Positions 1 through 6,313 of a DNA stretch of 64,000 nt are shown piece after piece. A program made the translations under genes and the position numbers. The notes beneath the pieces are model-generated. The model was not told the DNA's origin. It saw only the letters and a program-made list of their open reading frames with translations, and did not search any database. How positions within the stretch are numbered: the stretch's first letter is position 1; each line of letters starts with the position of its first letter. The DNA is from an uncultured Bacteroidales bacterium (GTDB lineage Bacteria; Bacteroidota; Bacteroidia; Bacteroidales; Paludibacteraceae), in contig CAMHOY010000009.1 in the NCBI GenBank assembly GCA_946186915.1, positions 24,108 through 88,107 on the forward strand, written 5' to 3'.

Positions 1-1671
1 AGCTGTACCGTATCCCTTCGTTATAGTATAGGCCAATGTTGCAGGGTCAAAGGTCGGACTCAGCGTATAATCTGTTACCGCAAGTGCATCCAGTGTAACG
101 ACATCACTTGCCGCAGTGGCTTTGCTGACGCTAATCGTATACGTGTCGCTGTGCGTACCATCTTCTGCTGTAACAGTAATCGTCTGCGTATTAGCAGGGT
201 CACCTGCAGTAGGAACAGCAACGGTGAATCCACTTGCGGGACTTGCTGTTGCTAATGGATGGATAGAATAAGTTACTGCTACTTCCGTCAAAGCAGAAGC
301 CGCAGGTACTTCATAACTATAGACCTTACCAACCGGAGTGATCGCCTCGCTGTTAATGGTTACATCCGAAATCGAGCAGTCAGTACTTGCCTCGCACGAA
401 CGGTTAACAGACAGGGAATGTACAAACGGGTTCATGTTACCGCCTCCGTGTTCGTCTACGTCTGTAGAAACACGATACAAGTAAATTGCAGTTTTACCCG
501 TTGCCGCCGATGTTAACACGATGTCATTTGCACCTTGAGTTACGCCACCTATCTTTTCTCCAATCTTAGTTGTACCTTTATCAGAATACAAAATCAAGTT
601 AGCTGATACAGTTGTTACATACACAGTAACGACATCTCCCGCACGCAAAGGCTTGGATAAACCCGTAATTCCGACATATTGGCCATTACTACCTAATTTA
701 TAACCTGTGTGAGCCTCATAAGTTGATGTTGTGGTTGAAGTACTAACATCTTTAGTTCCTGTAAGGATACCGGAGACATTGCCATCTTTGTTTCCCGTTA
801 GAACTATTTTAACCAACTCACCGCACAACTTGCCTACGGTAACGGTATGAGCGTCCGAAGCGATCCACTCATCTGTTGCATTGTAATCATTACGCGCTTT
901 TGCAACGATGCTGTATGTTCCGGGAGTAGCAGCCTCAAAATTAAATGTTGCTGAAGTTTTGCCATCTTGTTCAACGCCATCAACAAACCATTTATATCCA
1001 GTAGCCGTCTCATCTGGAGTTGCTGTTAGTGCAACAGGGACTGTTGCATATCCCGTTGTTGCACCTGCCACAGAAACAGAGGAAACAGGGTCTGTACTTC
1101 CACTACCGGCACGAGTCACAGAGAAACTACCAAAACGAATATTCGTATTTCCTCCGCGGAAGATTTTTATGGAGCCGTCACTCTCTATATCTGCAGCGAC
1201 CAACGTATATGCCACATCTGTTGGAGATGCGCTTCCTACATTTTGAGCTTCAGATTTATTGCCTGAGTCACTATGCAAGGAATATTGTACAGATTTTGTT
1301 TTACCACTACCAGCATTGCTACATAACGTCACGGTCAACTCATCACCAGCCTGAAAACTACCAGATGTTAGTACTAATTGAACATAGGAACTTGACCCTG
1401 AGAATTTATAAAAATTCACAGTCCCTATTGTAATAACATCGGATCCCGAATACGTTACACTATTCCATTTCATCGTACAACCTGTCTGAGCGATACCAGT
1501 GGTATTCGAATTAGAAGAAATACCATTTAATGTCGCAGAACACAGCTCTGTGTCCGCCCACACGTTACCGATTCCGAAGAGGAGGACGGCGAGGAGGGTA
1601 ATAAATTTGTTGAATTTGCTTTTCTCCGCCATAAGGGCTCGATTAGCATTAATCTTGCTCTTCATAAGCAT
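1..1671 (-). CDS. Large secreted protein with cadherin-like beta-sandwich modules (partial, C-terminus off the left edge)
   Basis: An open frame of 557 codons without a stop runs from ATG at 1671 to base 1. A second ATG at 1665 and a third 33 bases further on are alternatives. The N-terminus is basic, followed by a hydrophobic stretch (FITLLAVLLFGIGNVWA), which is a signal peptide cleaved near residue 40. The rest is rich in Ser, Thr and Gly and has no enzyme motif. Near residues 440-557 two segments of the type LSPTFDPATLAYTITKGYG resemble the cadherin-like beta-sandwich / bacterial Ig-like modules of Bacteroidetes surface proteins. Function is unknown; export and possible surface anchoring are inferred. 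The missing C-terminus would show whether it carries a type IX sorting tail. Confidence 0.75.
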   Translation of the reverse strand, partial: MLMKSKINANRALMAEKSKFNKFITLLAVLLFGIGNVWADTELCSATLNGISSNSNTTGIAQTGCTMKWNSVTYSGSDVITIGTVNFYKFSGSSSYVQLVLTSGSFQAGDELTVTLCSNAGSGKTKSVQYSLHSDSGNKSEAQNVGSASPTDVAYTLVAADIESDGSIKIFRGGNTNIRFGSFSVTRAGSGSTDPVSSVSVAGATTGYATVPVALTATPDETATGYKWFVDGVEQDGKTSATFNFEAATPGTYSIVAKARNDYNATDEWIASDAHTVTVGKLCGELVKIVLTGNKDGNVSGILTGTKDVSTSTTTSTYEAHTGYKLGSNGQYVGITGLSKPLRAGDVVTVYVTTVSANLILYSDKGTTKIGEKIGGVTQGANDIVLTSAATGKTAIYLYRVSTDVDEHGGGNMNPFVHSLSVNRSCEASTDCSISDVTINSEAITPVGKVYSYEVPAASALTEVAVTYSIHPLATASPASGFTVAVPTAGDPANTQTITVTAEDGTHSDTYTISVSKATAASDVVTLDALAVTDYTLSPTFDPATLAYTITKGYGTA

Positions 1672-1738
1672 TAAATTTTAATTGTGAATATTTATATTAA
1701 TTTACCGTTTTGCAAAGTAGAGTTTACAAAATCGCGGG

Positions 1739-1769
1739 CAAAGGTACAAATATTTTTTTACATACGCAA
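1739..1769 (-). promoter_or_regulatory. Bacteroidetes-type promoter of the secreted-protein gene
   Basis: Read on the minus strand, TACCTTTG (1746-1739) lies 20 nt after TTG (1769-1767). This matches the Bacteroidetes -33 / -7 consensus. The predicted leader before ATG 1671 is about 60 nt. Confidence 0.7.
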
Positions 1770-1856
1770 GCGCGAGAGCGCGTGAGCGCAATTTTTACTA
1801 TATTTTCGTCAATTTTTACACATGCGCGAAGGGATGTCCTTGCAGCGAGGCGTATT

Positions 1857-1905
1857 CAGAAGTCAGATGTCAGATGTCAGAAATCAGAAGTTAGAAGTTA
1901 GAAAT
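1857..1905. repeat. Heptamer tandem array
   Basis: Seven consecutive 7-nt units vary around CAGAAGT (CAGAAGT, CAGATGT twice, CAGAAAT, CAGAAGT, TAGAAGT, TAGAAAT). The array lies in the gene-free stretch 1770-2149 and directly abuts the composite repeat that follows. Confidence 0.85.
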
Positions 1906-2058
1906 CAAAAACGCGGCGGTTCGGCCTACGCGGCCTGAACGTAATCTTCTTAATTCGCGTACTCATGCGAGCATGATACGCGCCTTAATAATCTTCCTCT
2001 TGTCCGGCTTGATAGCCGTCCTACCGCCTTACAAAAATACGCTTCGCTCACAAAAATG
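1903..2058 (+). repeat. Composite intergenic repeat, copy 1
   Basis: The stretch begins with a 17-nt block (1903-1919, AATCAAAAACGCGGCGG) and ends with a 35-nt block (2024-2058) containing ACGCTTCGCTCAC. Both blocks recur exactly, in the opposite orientation, at 37951-37967 and 37720-37754. The DNA between them differs. No gene is seen from 1770 to 2149. Confidence 0.8.
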
Positions 2059-2149
2059 TCCAAAAATTGCTTCGCAATGCGGGTGATAAAACACAGAGCG
2101 GAGCCCGCAAATGCGGACCCCGCTTGTGCTACGTGCGAGCCTTGCTCGC

Positions 2150-2533
2150 TTACGCTCCGTGCTCAGCGTCGTACTTGTCGCCCTCAAGCTTCCACAGGTA
2201 CTTCGTCAGGGTCTTGCAACCGCCGGCGGTGTCACGCTGCGCGAGGAACGCGGCGTTGTCCTGGTTGATCTGCATGAGGTCTTTACGACGCAGTGCCACT
2301 GCCTTGCTTACCGCATTGAAGCGTGCCCGGATGAGCAGCTCCTTTGCCGACGGGTCGGTCGAGCGCTCCACCTTACGGCGGATATACACGCGGTTACAGT
2401 TATTGCTCGTGGTAGCCGCTACGCGGTGGGTACCAAGGAGCATTTTGGTACAAGAGTGCTGACCGCTCTTGCTCGGTTTGGCGAGTGCTCCGGATACGCT
2501 GTCGATACCGGCACTCCAGTTTACTTTAGCCAT
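2150..2533 (-). CDS. Small paralog P1 of the VapE island (127 aa, unknown function)
   Basis: No function is recognised. The N-terminus (MAKVNWSAGIDSVSG) matches those of the genes at 2801-3139 and 3527-3799. The end (LWKLEGDKYDAEHG) matches the end of the 3527-3799 product (LWKIATEAYDAAH). In the middle it has the shared pattern A-x6-RFxAVxxA. The family appears to be a beta-rich N-terminal part followed by a basic helical part with many Lys and Arg, so nucleic-acid binding or a phage-structural role is possible but only inferred. It is the last gene of the island and lies downstream of a small lipoprotein gene. A perfect hairpin (2572-2588, GTTTTGC-tct-GCAAAAC) precedes it. Confidence 0.7.
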   Translation of the reverse strand: MAKVNWSAGIDSVSGALAKPSKSGQHSCTKMLLGTHRVAATTSNNCNRVYIRRKVERSTDPSAKELLIRARFNAVSKAVALRRKDLMQINQDNAAFLAQRDTAGGCKTLTKYLWKLEGDKYDAEHGA

Positions 2534-2590
2534 AGTTAAAAAGTTTAAAGGTTTAACAATAAATGTTTAGTGTTTTGCTCTGCAAAACGT

Positions 2591-2782
2591 TTAGAGTTTC
2601 TTTGAGGCGTCGTACGTCTCGATCGTTTTGGTTTGGATGACCACGGAAGTATCGGCTTTCTGCCAGTACTCGGATTTAGTCGTGATCGTTCTCGTCACAT
2701 TGCAGGACGTCAGTCCGAAGGCTGCACCCAGTGCCGTCAAGGCGGCAATGAGGACGGAGATGATGATTTGATGTCTAGTCAT
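2591..2782 (-). CDS. Small membrane lipoprotein, smalltalk-like (63 aa)
   Basis: One hydrophobic segment (residues 6-23) ends in a lipobox, LTSC, with Cys at about residue 27. A short polar tail rich in Thr and Lys follows. Small proteins of this form (SVLxAxLTALGAAxGxTSC) are, from memory, typical of Bacteroidales islands that also carry VapE, where they are called smalltalk proteins. Assignment to that family is an inference from form and context. The start is the ATG at 2782, 18 nt after the stop of the preceding gene. A lysis-accessory (Rz1-like) role is an alternative. Confidence 0.6.
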   Translation of the reverse strand: MTRHQIIISVLIAALTALGAAFGLTSCNVTRTITTKSEYWQKADTSVVIQTKTIETYDASKKL

Positions 2783-2800
2783 AACTCACTCCTTTCGTTA

Positions 2801-3139
2801 TTAGCCTCCGATGAGATCTCCGTTGGAATCGTAATTGCTGTTCAGCTTGTGCATAGCATAGCCGAAGAGCGAACCGATCTTTGTCTGGGCCTTGAATTCG
2901 GCCTTCAGTTTGGCTTTCTCCGTGGGATCGGAGAGGACGGTCCGTACGGCAGCTACGACCTTTGCGAAACGTGCTTTCGCTGCAATCTGCGCCGCAGACG
3001 GTTCTGCATCAGACGGGTTGCAAAGCTTACCGGTATACGTGGTGCCGGTCTGCTTGTTGGTGCGGAAATACACATCGCTGTGCATGCACACTTTCTTGCT
3101 CATACTCTCGATGAGCGCCATAGGCTTAATCTTTGCCAT
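2801..3139 (-). CDS. Small paralog P2 of the VapE island (112 aa, unknown function)
   Basis: The start (MAKIKPMALIESMSKK), then VYFRTNKQTGTTYTG and AAKARFAKVVAAV, repeat the plan of the other island paralogs: two or three predicted beta strands around YFRT-x-K-x-x-G, then a charged helix with A-x-x-RFA. The C-terminus is a Lys-rich helix followed by a short Gly/Asn tail. It is the first gene after a good promoter at 3276-3306 and after a long structured leader (3183-3271), so it is probably expressed separately from the genes upstream. Function is unknown. Confidence 0.7.
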   Translation of the reverse strand: MAKIKPMALIESMSKKVCMHSDVYFRTNKQTGTTYTGKLCNPSDAEPSAAQIAAKARFAKVVAAVRTVLSDPTEKAKLKAEFKAQTKIGSLFGYAMHKLNSNYDSNGDLIGG

Positions 3140-3182
3140 GTCTGTTTAGGTTTAATGGTTAATACGAATGTTAAAGCCGGCT

Positions 3183-3271
3183 GTCTTTCGGTTTATCCCT
3201 TTATGGTTGCCCGAGACTGAGGATAGGCGATAGACGCCCCGGACAACCATTATCCTATCTATCCGAAAGAC
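3183..3271 (-). ncRNA. Structured 5' leader RNA upstream of paralog P2, with possible pseudoknot
   Basis: The transcript from the promoter at 3276 begins almost exactly with this segment. In RNA sense, GTCTTTCGG at the 5' end pairs with CCGAAAGAC at the 3' end (9 bp). Inside, ATGGTTGTCCG pairs with CGGGCAACCAT (11 bp, one U-G). The apical part contains GGCG-TCTAT-CGCC. AGGATA in the 5' internal loop can pair with TATCCT in the apical region, forming a pseudoknot. No U-tract follows, so it does not look like a simple terminator. It could be a cis-regulatory leader or an independent small RNA. Confidence 0.6.
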
Positions 3272-3275
3272 AATG

Positions 3276-3306
3276 CAAAGGTACGAAAAATTTCCGACTT
3301 GGGCAA
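3276..3306 (-). promoter_or_regulatory. Promoter of the P2 - lipoprotein - P1 unit
   Basis: TACCTTTG (3283-3276) with TTG (3306-3304) 20 nt upstream on the minus strand. It fits the -33 / -7 consensus and lies between the stop of the gene at 3307 and the structured leader. Confidence 0.7.
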
Positions 3307-3546
3307 TTATTCTGCTTCGCAAATGGAATTGTACTTCCGCGGGCGCAAGTTATAGCCCGCATAGGCGCTTAATTCCTTTACTTCGTACCCGAACAGCCAT
3401 GTGCGGTGGCTGATATTCGTCCGCAATTGCGGGTCTTTTCGTGTCCAGCCGTAGAGCAAGGTGTTCAGACCCTGCATGCCGACTTGCGCACCGAGCACCT
3501 CATCCAGCCGCTCGGCGATTTCGATTTTACTGATGTGCTGCATCAT
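3307..3546 (-). CDS. Small helical protein of the VapE island (79 aa, possibly DUF4248-like)
   Basis: The frame is open further upstream, but that part overlaps the paralog at 3527-3799 in another frame. ATG at 3546 is therefore taken as the start, giving a 20-nt overlap that implies translational coupling. The product contains EIAERLDEVLG, then GLNTLLYGWTRKDPQL, then WLFGYEVKELSAYAGY. The order 'W-x3-DP-L ... F-x2-xEV-x-L' is reminiscent of DUF4248, a small winged-helix-like family found beside VapE in Bacteroidales, but the match is weak and made by eye. Confidence 0.5.
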   Translation of the reverse strand: MMQHISKIEIAERLDEVLGAQVGMQGLNTLLYGWTRKDPQLRTNISHRTWLFGYEVKELSAYAGYNLRPRKYNSICEAE

Positions 3547-3799
3547 AGGCTTCCGTAGCAATTTTCCACAGTTGCTTTCTGCTTTTTCGGCTACCTTCCG
3601 CGCGCATTTGCGTAACCATCTTTGCGATAGCAGCGAAGCGCTCGTGGTGAGCTCGCTGTTTGTTACTGAGACCGGCAGTGTTTTTCTTGGGCATGTTGCA
3701 CAAGGAGACGTTACCGGATCGTTTGTCTGTTCGGAAATACATGTTTCCAAATTTTCCGGAGATACCTTCGATCCCCGCCATCATTTTAACTTTCGCCAT
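3527..3799 (-). CDS. Small paralog P3 of the VapE island (90 aa, unknown function)
   Basis: It has the family plan in its clearest form: MAKVKMMAGIEGISGK, then MYFRTDKRSGNVSLC, then RAHHERFAAIAKMV, and the tail LWKIATEAYDAAHQ shared with P1. Three regularly placed basic clusters give a strongly positive C-terminal half. It overlaps the preceding gene by 14 nt and the following one by 20 nt, so the genes 4019-3307 form one compact operon. Function is not known. Confidence 0.7.
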   Translation of the reverse strand: MAKVKMMAGIEGISGKFGNMYFRTDKRSGNVSLCNMPKKNTAGLSNKQRAHHERFAAIAKMVTQMRAEGSRKSRKQLWKIATEAYDAAHQ

Positions 3800-4019
3800 T
3801 GTGATTTTGATTTAAATTGTTTGACTTATGTGAACCGGCAAACTGTTGTGCGAAGCGTTGTTGGTTCGCGGCCTCTGCCGGTGTTTTAACATGTTGCGAG
3901 CGGTCGGGGCATCTACATGCGTAGATGGTACCCTTTTTAGATCGCCGGAAATAATATTTTCCTTTGCAATGTAGTTTGCCATAGAATGTTTCTATGGGCA
4001 GAATTGGGATGACTTTCAT
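3786..4019 (-). CDS. Small paralog P4 of the VapE island (77 aa, unknown function)
   Basis: This is the most divergent copy: MKVIPILPIETFYGK, then KYYFRRSKKGTIYACRC, then AANQQRFAQQFA. It keeps the YFR-x-x-K-x-G core and the RFA helix but lacks the LWK...YDA tail and ends in an Asn-rich stretch. Its ATG is at 4019 and it overlaps P3 by 14 nt. It is the first gene after the repeat-rich spacer following vapE. Confidence 0.65.
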   Translation of the reverse strand: MKVIPILPIETFYGKLHCKGKYYFRRSKKGTIYACRCPDRSQHVKTPAEAANQQRFAQQFAGSHKSNNLNQNHNGES

Positions 4020-4052
4020 AATTTGACATTTTAAATGGTTACTATACTAACG

Positions 4053-4219
4053 GGTCGCGGTGTGGTCGCGGTGTGGTCTCGGGTTTAGGAGGCAAATGCC
4101 CCGTGATAGGGTAGATATTAAGCTCTTTCAGGGCGGACGGCGGACGGGCGGACGACCATTTCTTAAAACTCCCACCCGCGTGTGTGGGGGAATATAGAAA
4201 CAGGTTGTCCGCCGTCCGC
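4053..4219. repeat. Structured spacer between the VapE gene and the paralog genes
   Basis: The spacer 4020-4224 contains no gene. It holds a tandem 11-mer (GGTCGCGGTGT at 4053-4063 and 4064-4074) and a perfect 13-nt inverted repeat (GCGGACGGCGGAC at 4133-4145 and its complement at 4207-4219). Inside the loop is a smaller hairpin (CCCAC at 4171-4175 with GTGGG at 4184-4188). It may be a terminator, an operator or a replication origin of the island. No U-tract supports a simple terminator. Confidence 0.7.
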
Positions 4220-4224
4220 TCGGT

Positions 4225-5436
4225 CTACCCTTGACCCTCTATATTCCTATTGGCTTGGACTTCGTCCAAAGGACGCTCATATACGATCCATCCGCGTGTG
4301 CGCGTTTTGCCAATGCGCTTACTCTGATAGCCAGCCTGCTGCAATAGCATCCCTAATCGATTGAGACTCATTGGCTTTTTGATACTGCCACGGGTGACCA
4401 ACTTATCGGAGATCTCCGCAGTGGTCATAAATTGTCCGCGGCCCTCTGCAGGTACATCAAAGTAGATGGATAGCAATTGCTCCTCATTCTCCTGTACCCG
4501 GAAATCGTCGTTGTGCCTTTCAATCGTATCGATATCTTCCAGATCGAACCAGTATTGGAATTGTTTCTCAATAAGGTAACGCGCTTGCGCATAGATCTGT
4601 TCGTACGGGAGTAGCGTAAAGAACGGATTCTGGATACTTACCGCATGGAAGGGGAGCCATCGGCGGTTTCCTGTCAAATCGGTCAGGAACTCCTGTTTGT
4701 TACCGGAAGCGCAGAAGGATGCCAGACGGATACGGCGCTCCTTGGTATAACCATACGCTGCGCGCTCGGAGATATCGGAAGCCGTGATGACGGATTTCAT
4801 GACGTTCAGTTCTTTGATACCCATAGAGTCTATCTCATCGAGCGCGATGAGTCCATACTCGGCGATACGGAGTCGCTCGTCTTTGTTGAGTTGGGTACTA
4901 TTGGCCATCTTGCAGCCGTAGGCACGCAGCTCCGGCGGCAGGAGCCGTTCGAGCCAAGTGGTTTTAAAGATGCCTTGTCGGCCTACCAACACCAGTACCT
5001 GCTGGTTCACAACATCATCGCTTAACCACGATGCCACCATGGCGACGAACCACTTGCGGAAGTACTCTTTCCATAGCTTTTGTTCTGCTTCTCCGCCTTC
5101 CACCACTACCTGATTGGCCAAGTCTCCTATCCAGTCCGGGTGACCCGGTTCGTACGGGCGGCAGGCCAGGACATACTCACGCAGCGGATGTACGTCCGGC
5201 ACGCGGTGGGATTGGAGGACCGCCAAGACTTCTTTGGCACTGATGCACAGCCCGCTCTCCGAGGAGCAATCGCACACAATATCGTTGATATCCGCCGTAG
5301 AGATATCGCGCCAACCGCCCTCCGCGGTCTGGATTTGCACCTTATTGGATATGACATCATGGCGCAAACGGTCTGACTGAATGAGGTTTTCCTCTAAGTA
5401 GTCACAAACTACCTGTTGTCTATTTTTTCTTTCCAT
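4225..5436 (-). CDS. VapE-family P-loop helicase/primase-associated ATPase with DUF3874-like C-terminus
   Basis: VapE (virulence-associated E) proteins are SF3-like ATPases of integrated phages and islands that act in element replication. Visible motifs are Walker A GRQGIFKTTW (residues 152-161), Walker B LIALDEID (196-203) and the sensor segment FLTDLTGNRRW (250-260). From about residue 320 the sequence (EEQLLSIYF ... MTTAEISDKL ... GYQSKRIGKTRTRGW) looks like the DUF3874 winged-helix tail common in Bacteroidales VapE proteins. The primase-like N-terminal domain of longer relatives is absent, since only about 150 residues precede Walker A. ATG at 5436 follows an upstream gene by 41 nt. No integrase or portal gene lies nearby, so this is a mini-island or a degraded element. 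Confidence 0.85.
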   Translation of the reverse strand: MERKNRQQVVCDYLEENLIQSDRLRHDVISNKVQIQTAEGGWRDISTADINDIVCDCSSESGLCISAKEVLAVLQSHRVPDVHPLREYVLACRPYEPGHPDWIGDLANQVVVEGGEAEQKLWKEYFRKWFVAMVASWLSDDVVNQQVLVLVGRQGIFKTTWLERLLPPELRAYGCKMANSTQLNKDERLRIAEYGLIALDEIDSMGIKELNVMKSVITASDISERAAYGYTKERRIRLASFCASGNKQEFLTDLTGNRRWLPFHAVSIQNPFFTLLPYEQIYAQARYLIEKQFQYWFDLEDIDTIERHNDDFRVQENEEQLLSIYFDVPAEGRGQFMTTAEISDKLVTRGSIKKPMSLNRLGMLLQQAGYQSKRIGKTRTRGWIVYERPLDEVQANRNIEGQG

Positions 5437-5477
5437 AGTAAGAAAAATTTCTTATTCTAATCGAATCGATTATTATT

Positions 5478-5867
5478 CTAATTTCTGTGCAAAGATACTA
5501 CATTTTCAGGGTTCTGGGAATTCCATCTGCCACAAACTGCTTTCCATTGAAAATCAGGGGCATAAAGGGTCTTATCTCCGAGCAATTCGAAGATACGATT
5601 TCGGACGGAAGCATCGAAGCGATGGACCCGCCTAAGCTGTCGGGAAAGGGAACGATAGTCCAGTTCCCAACCCAGTTCTGCGCTTAGAATCCGCGCCAGT
5701 TCGGGCTGTGAACTCCATGGTTGATCCGGCCAATGCCGATGGGTGATGGCCAAAACGGATGATGAATTACGTGCGTAATACTCGATGACTACATCGCGAT
5801 ACGCGTTTCTGCGCACTCTTGCGCGTTTTTTGTTTGCCTGCTTTGCAGGACTTTGGTTCTTTCTCAT
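5478..5867 (-). CDS. Basic protein of unknown function upstream of the VapE gene (129 aa)
   Basis: The frame opens at GTG 5918, but ATG at 5867 is preferred. The first 25 residues are strongly basic (KKRARVRRNAYRDV). Then come a helical segment and the pattern SQPELARILSAELGWELDYRSLSRQLRRVHR, which looks like a helix-turn-helix or winged-helix DNA-binding region. I do not recognise a family. Being first in the island operon, it may be a regulator or replication accessory of the VapE helicase. This is inferred only from position and charge. Confidence 0.6.
   Translation of the reverse strand: MRKNQSPAKQANKKRARVRRNAYRDVVIEYYARNSSSVLAITHRHWPDQPWSSQPELARILSAELGWELDYRSLSRQLRRVHRFDASVRNRIFELLGDKTLYAPDFQWKAVCGRWNSQNPENVVSLHRN
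5490..5497 (-). promoter_or_regulatory. Possible -7 box in front of the VapE gene
   Basis: TATCTTTG on the minus strand overlaps the end of the upstream gene and lies 53 nt before the VapE ATG. No TTG is found at the expected -33 distance, so it is only a candidate. Confidence 0.3.
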
Positions 5868-6026
5868 AAACCTTTGAGATTTATGCTTGGCCTTGTGAAC
5901 GGCCGTTCCTGTGCGCACAAGTCAAAACCTCGCGGGTTAATATTATGTTTGTTAATTATGCGGAAGCTTATTCCGCGTTTCTATATTACGTTTATTTAGT
6001 TGCTCAGGTTAGCTGCGATTTTTTTG

Positions 6027-6056
6027 CAAAGGTACTATTTTTATTTCGAATATCAA
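6027..6056 (-). promoter_or_regulatory. Proximal promoter of the VapE island
   Basis: TACCTTTG (6034-6027) with TTG (6056-6054) 19 nt upstream, minus strand. It lies in the gene-free stretch 5868-6313, which otherwise shows only two GTTTACTAT direct repeats and AT-rich DNA. Confidence 0.65.
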
Positions 6057-6220
6057 AAGACACTATTTTCTCGCGCACGTGCGCAGGCCTGGATGATGCG
6101 CGCGCCGTATTTATAGACCTTTACTTTTTTTATTGAGGCATTTTTGCCCCTCTCCACACCGCCGTGTTTACTATACCTGTAAATCACCAAAAAGAGTTTA
6201 CTATTTGATGATTTCGAGTG

Positions 6221-6250
6221 CAAAGGTATGATAAAAAAATAGATCTTACA
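6221..6250 (-). promoter_or_regulatory. Distal promoter of the VapE island
   Basis: TACCTTTG (6228-6221) with TTG (6250-6248) 19 nt upstream, minus strand. The two tandem promoters would give the island leaders of roughly 150 and 350 nt. Confidence 0.6.
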
Positions 6251-6313
6251 AGAGGTAAGACCTATCTCTGCAAACGTCCTGCAAAGAGTCTGCAAGAATC
6301 CTGCAAAAAAATA

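Noticed and set aside
1857..1905. Possible CRISPR array
   Set aside because: Units are 7 nt with no spacers and no cas genes; it is a simple tandem array. The same applies to the other heptamer arrays.
2056..2539. Overlapping plus-strand frames of 70-142 codons
   Set aside because: Shadows of paralog P1 and of the composite repeat; no shared motifs or promoter.
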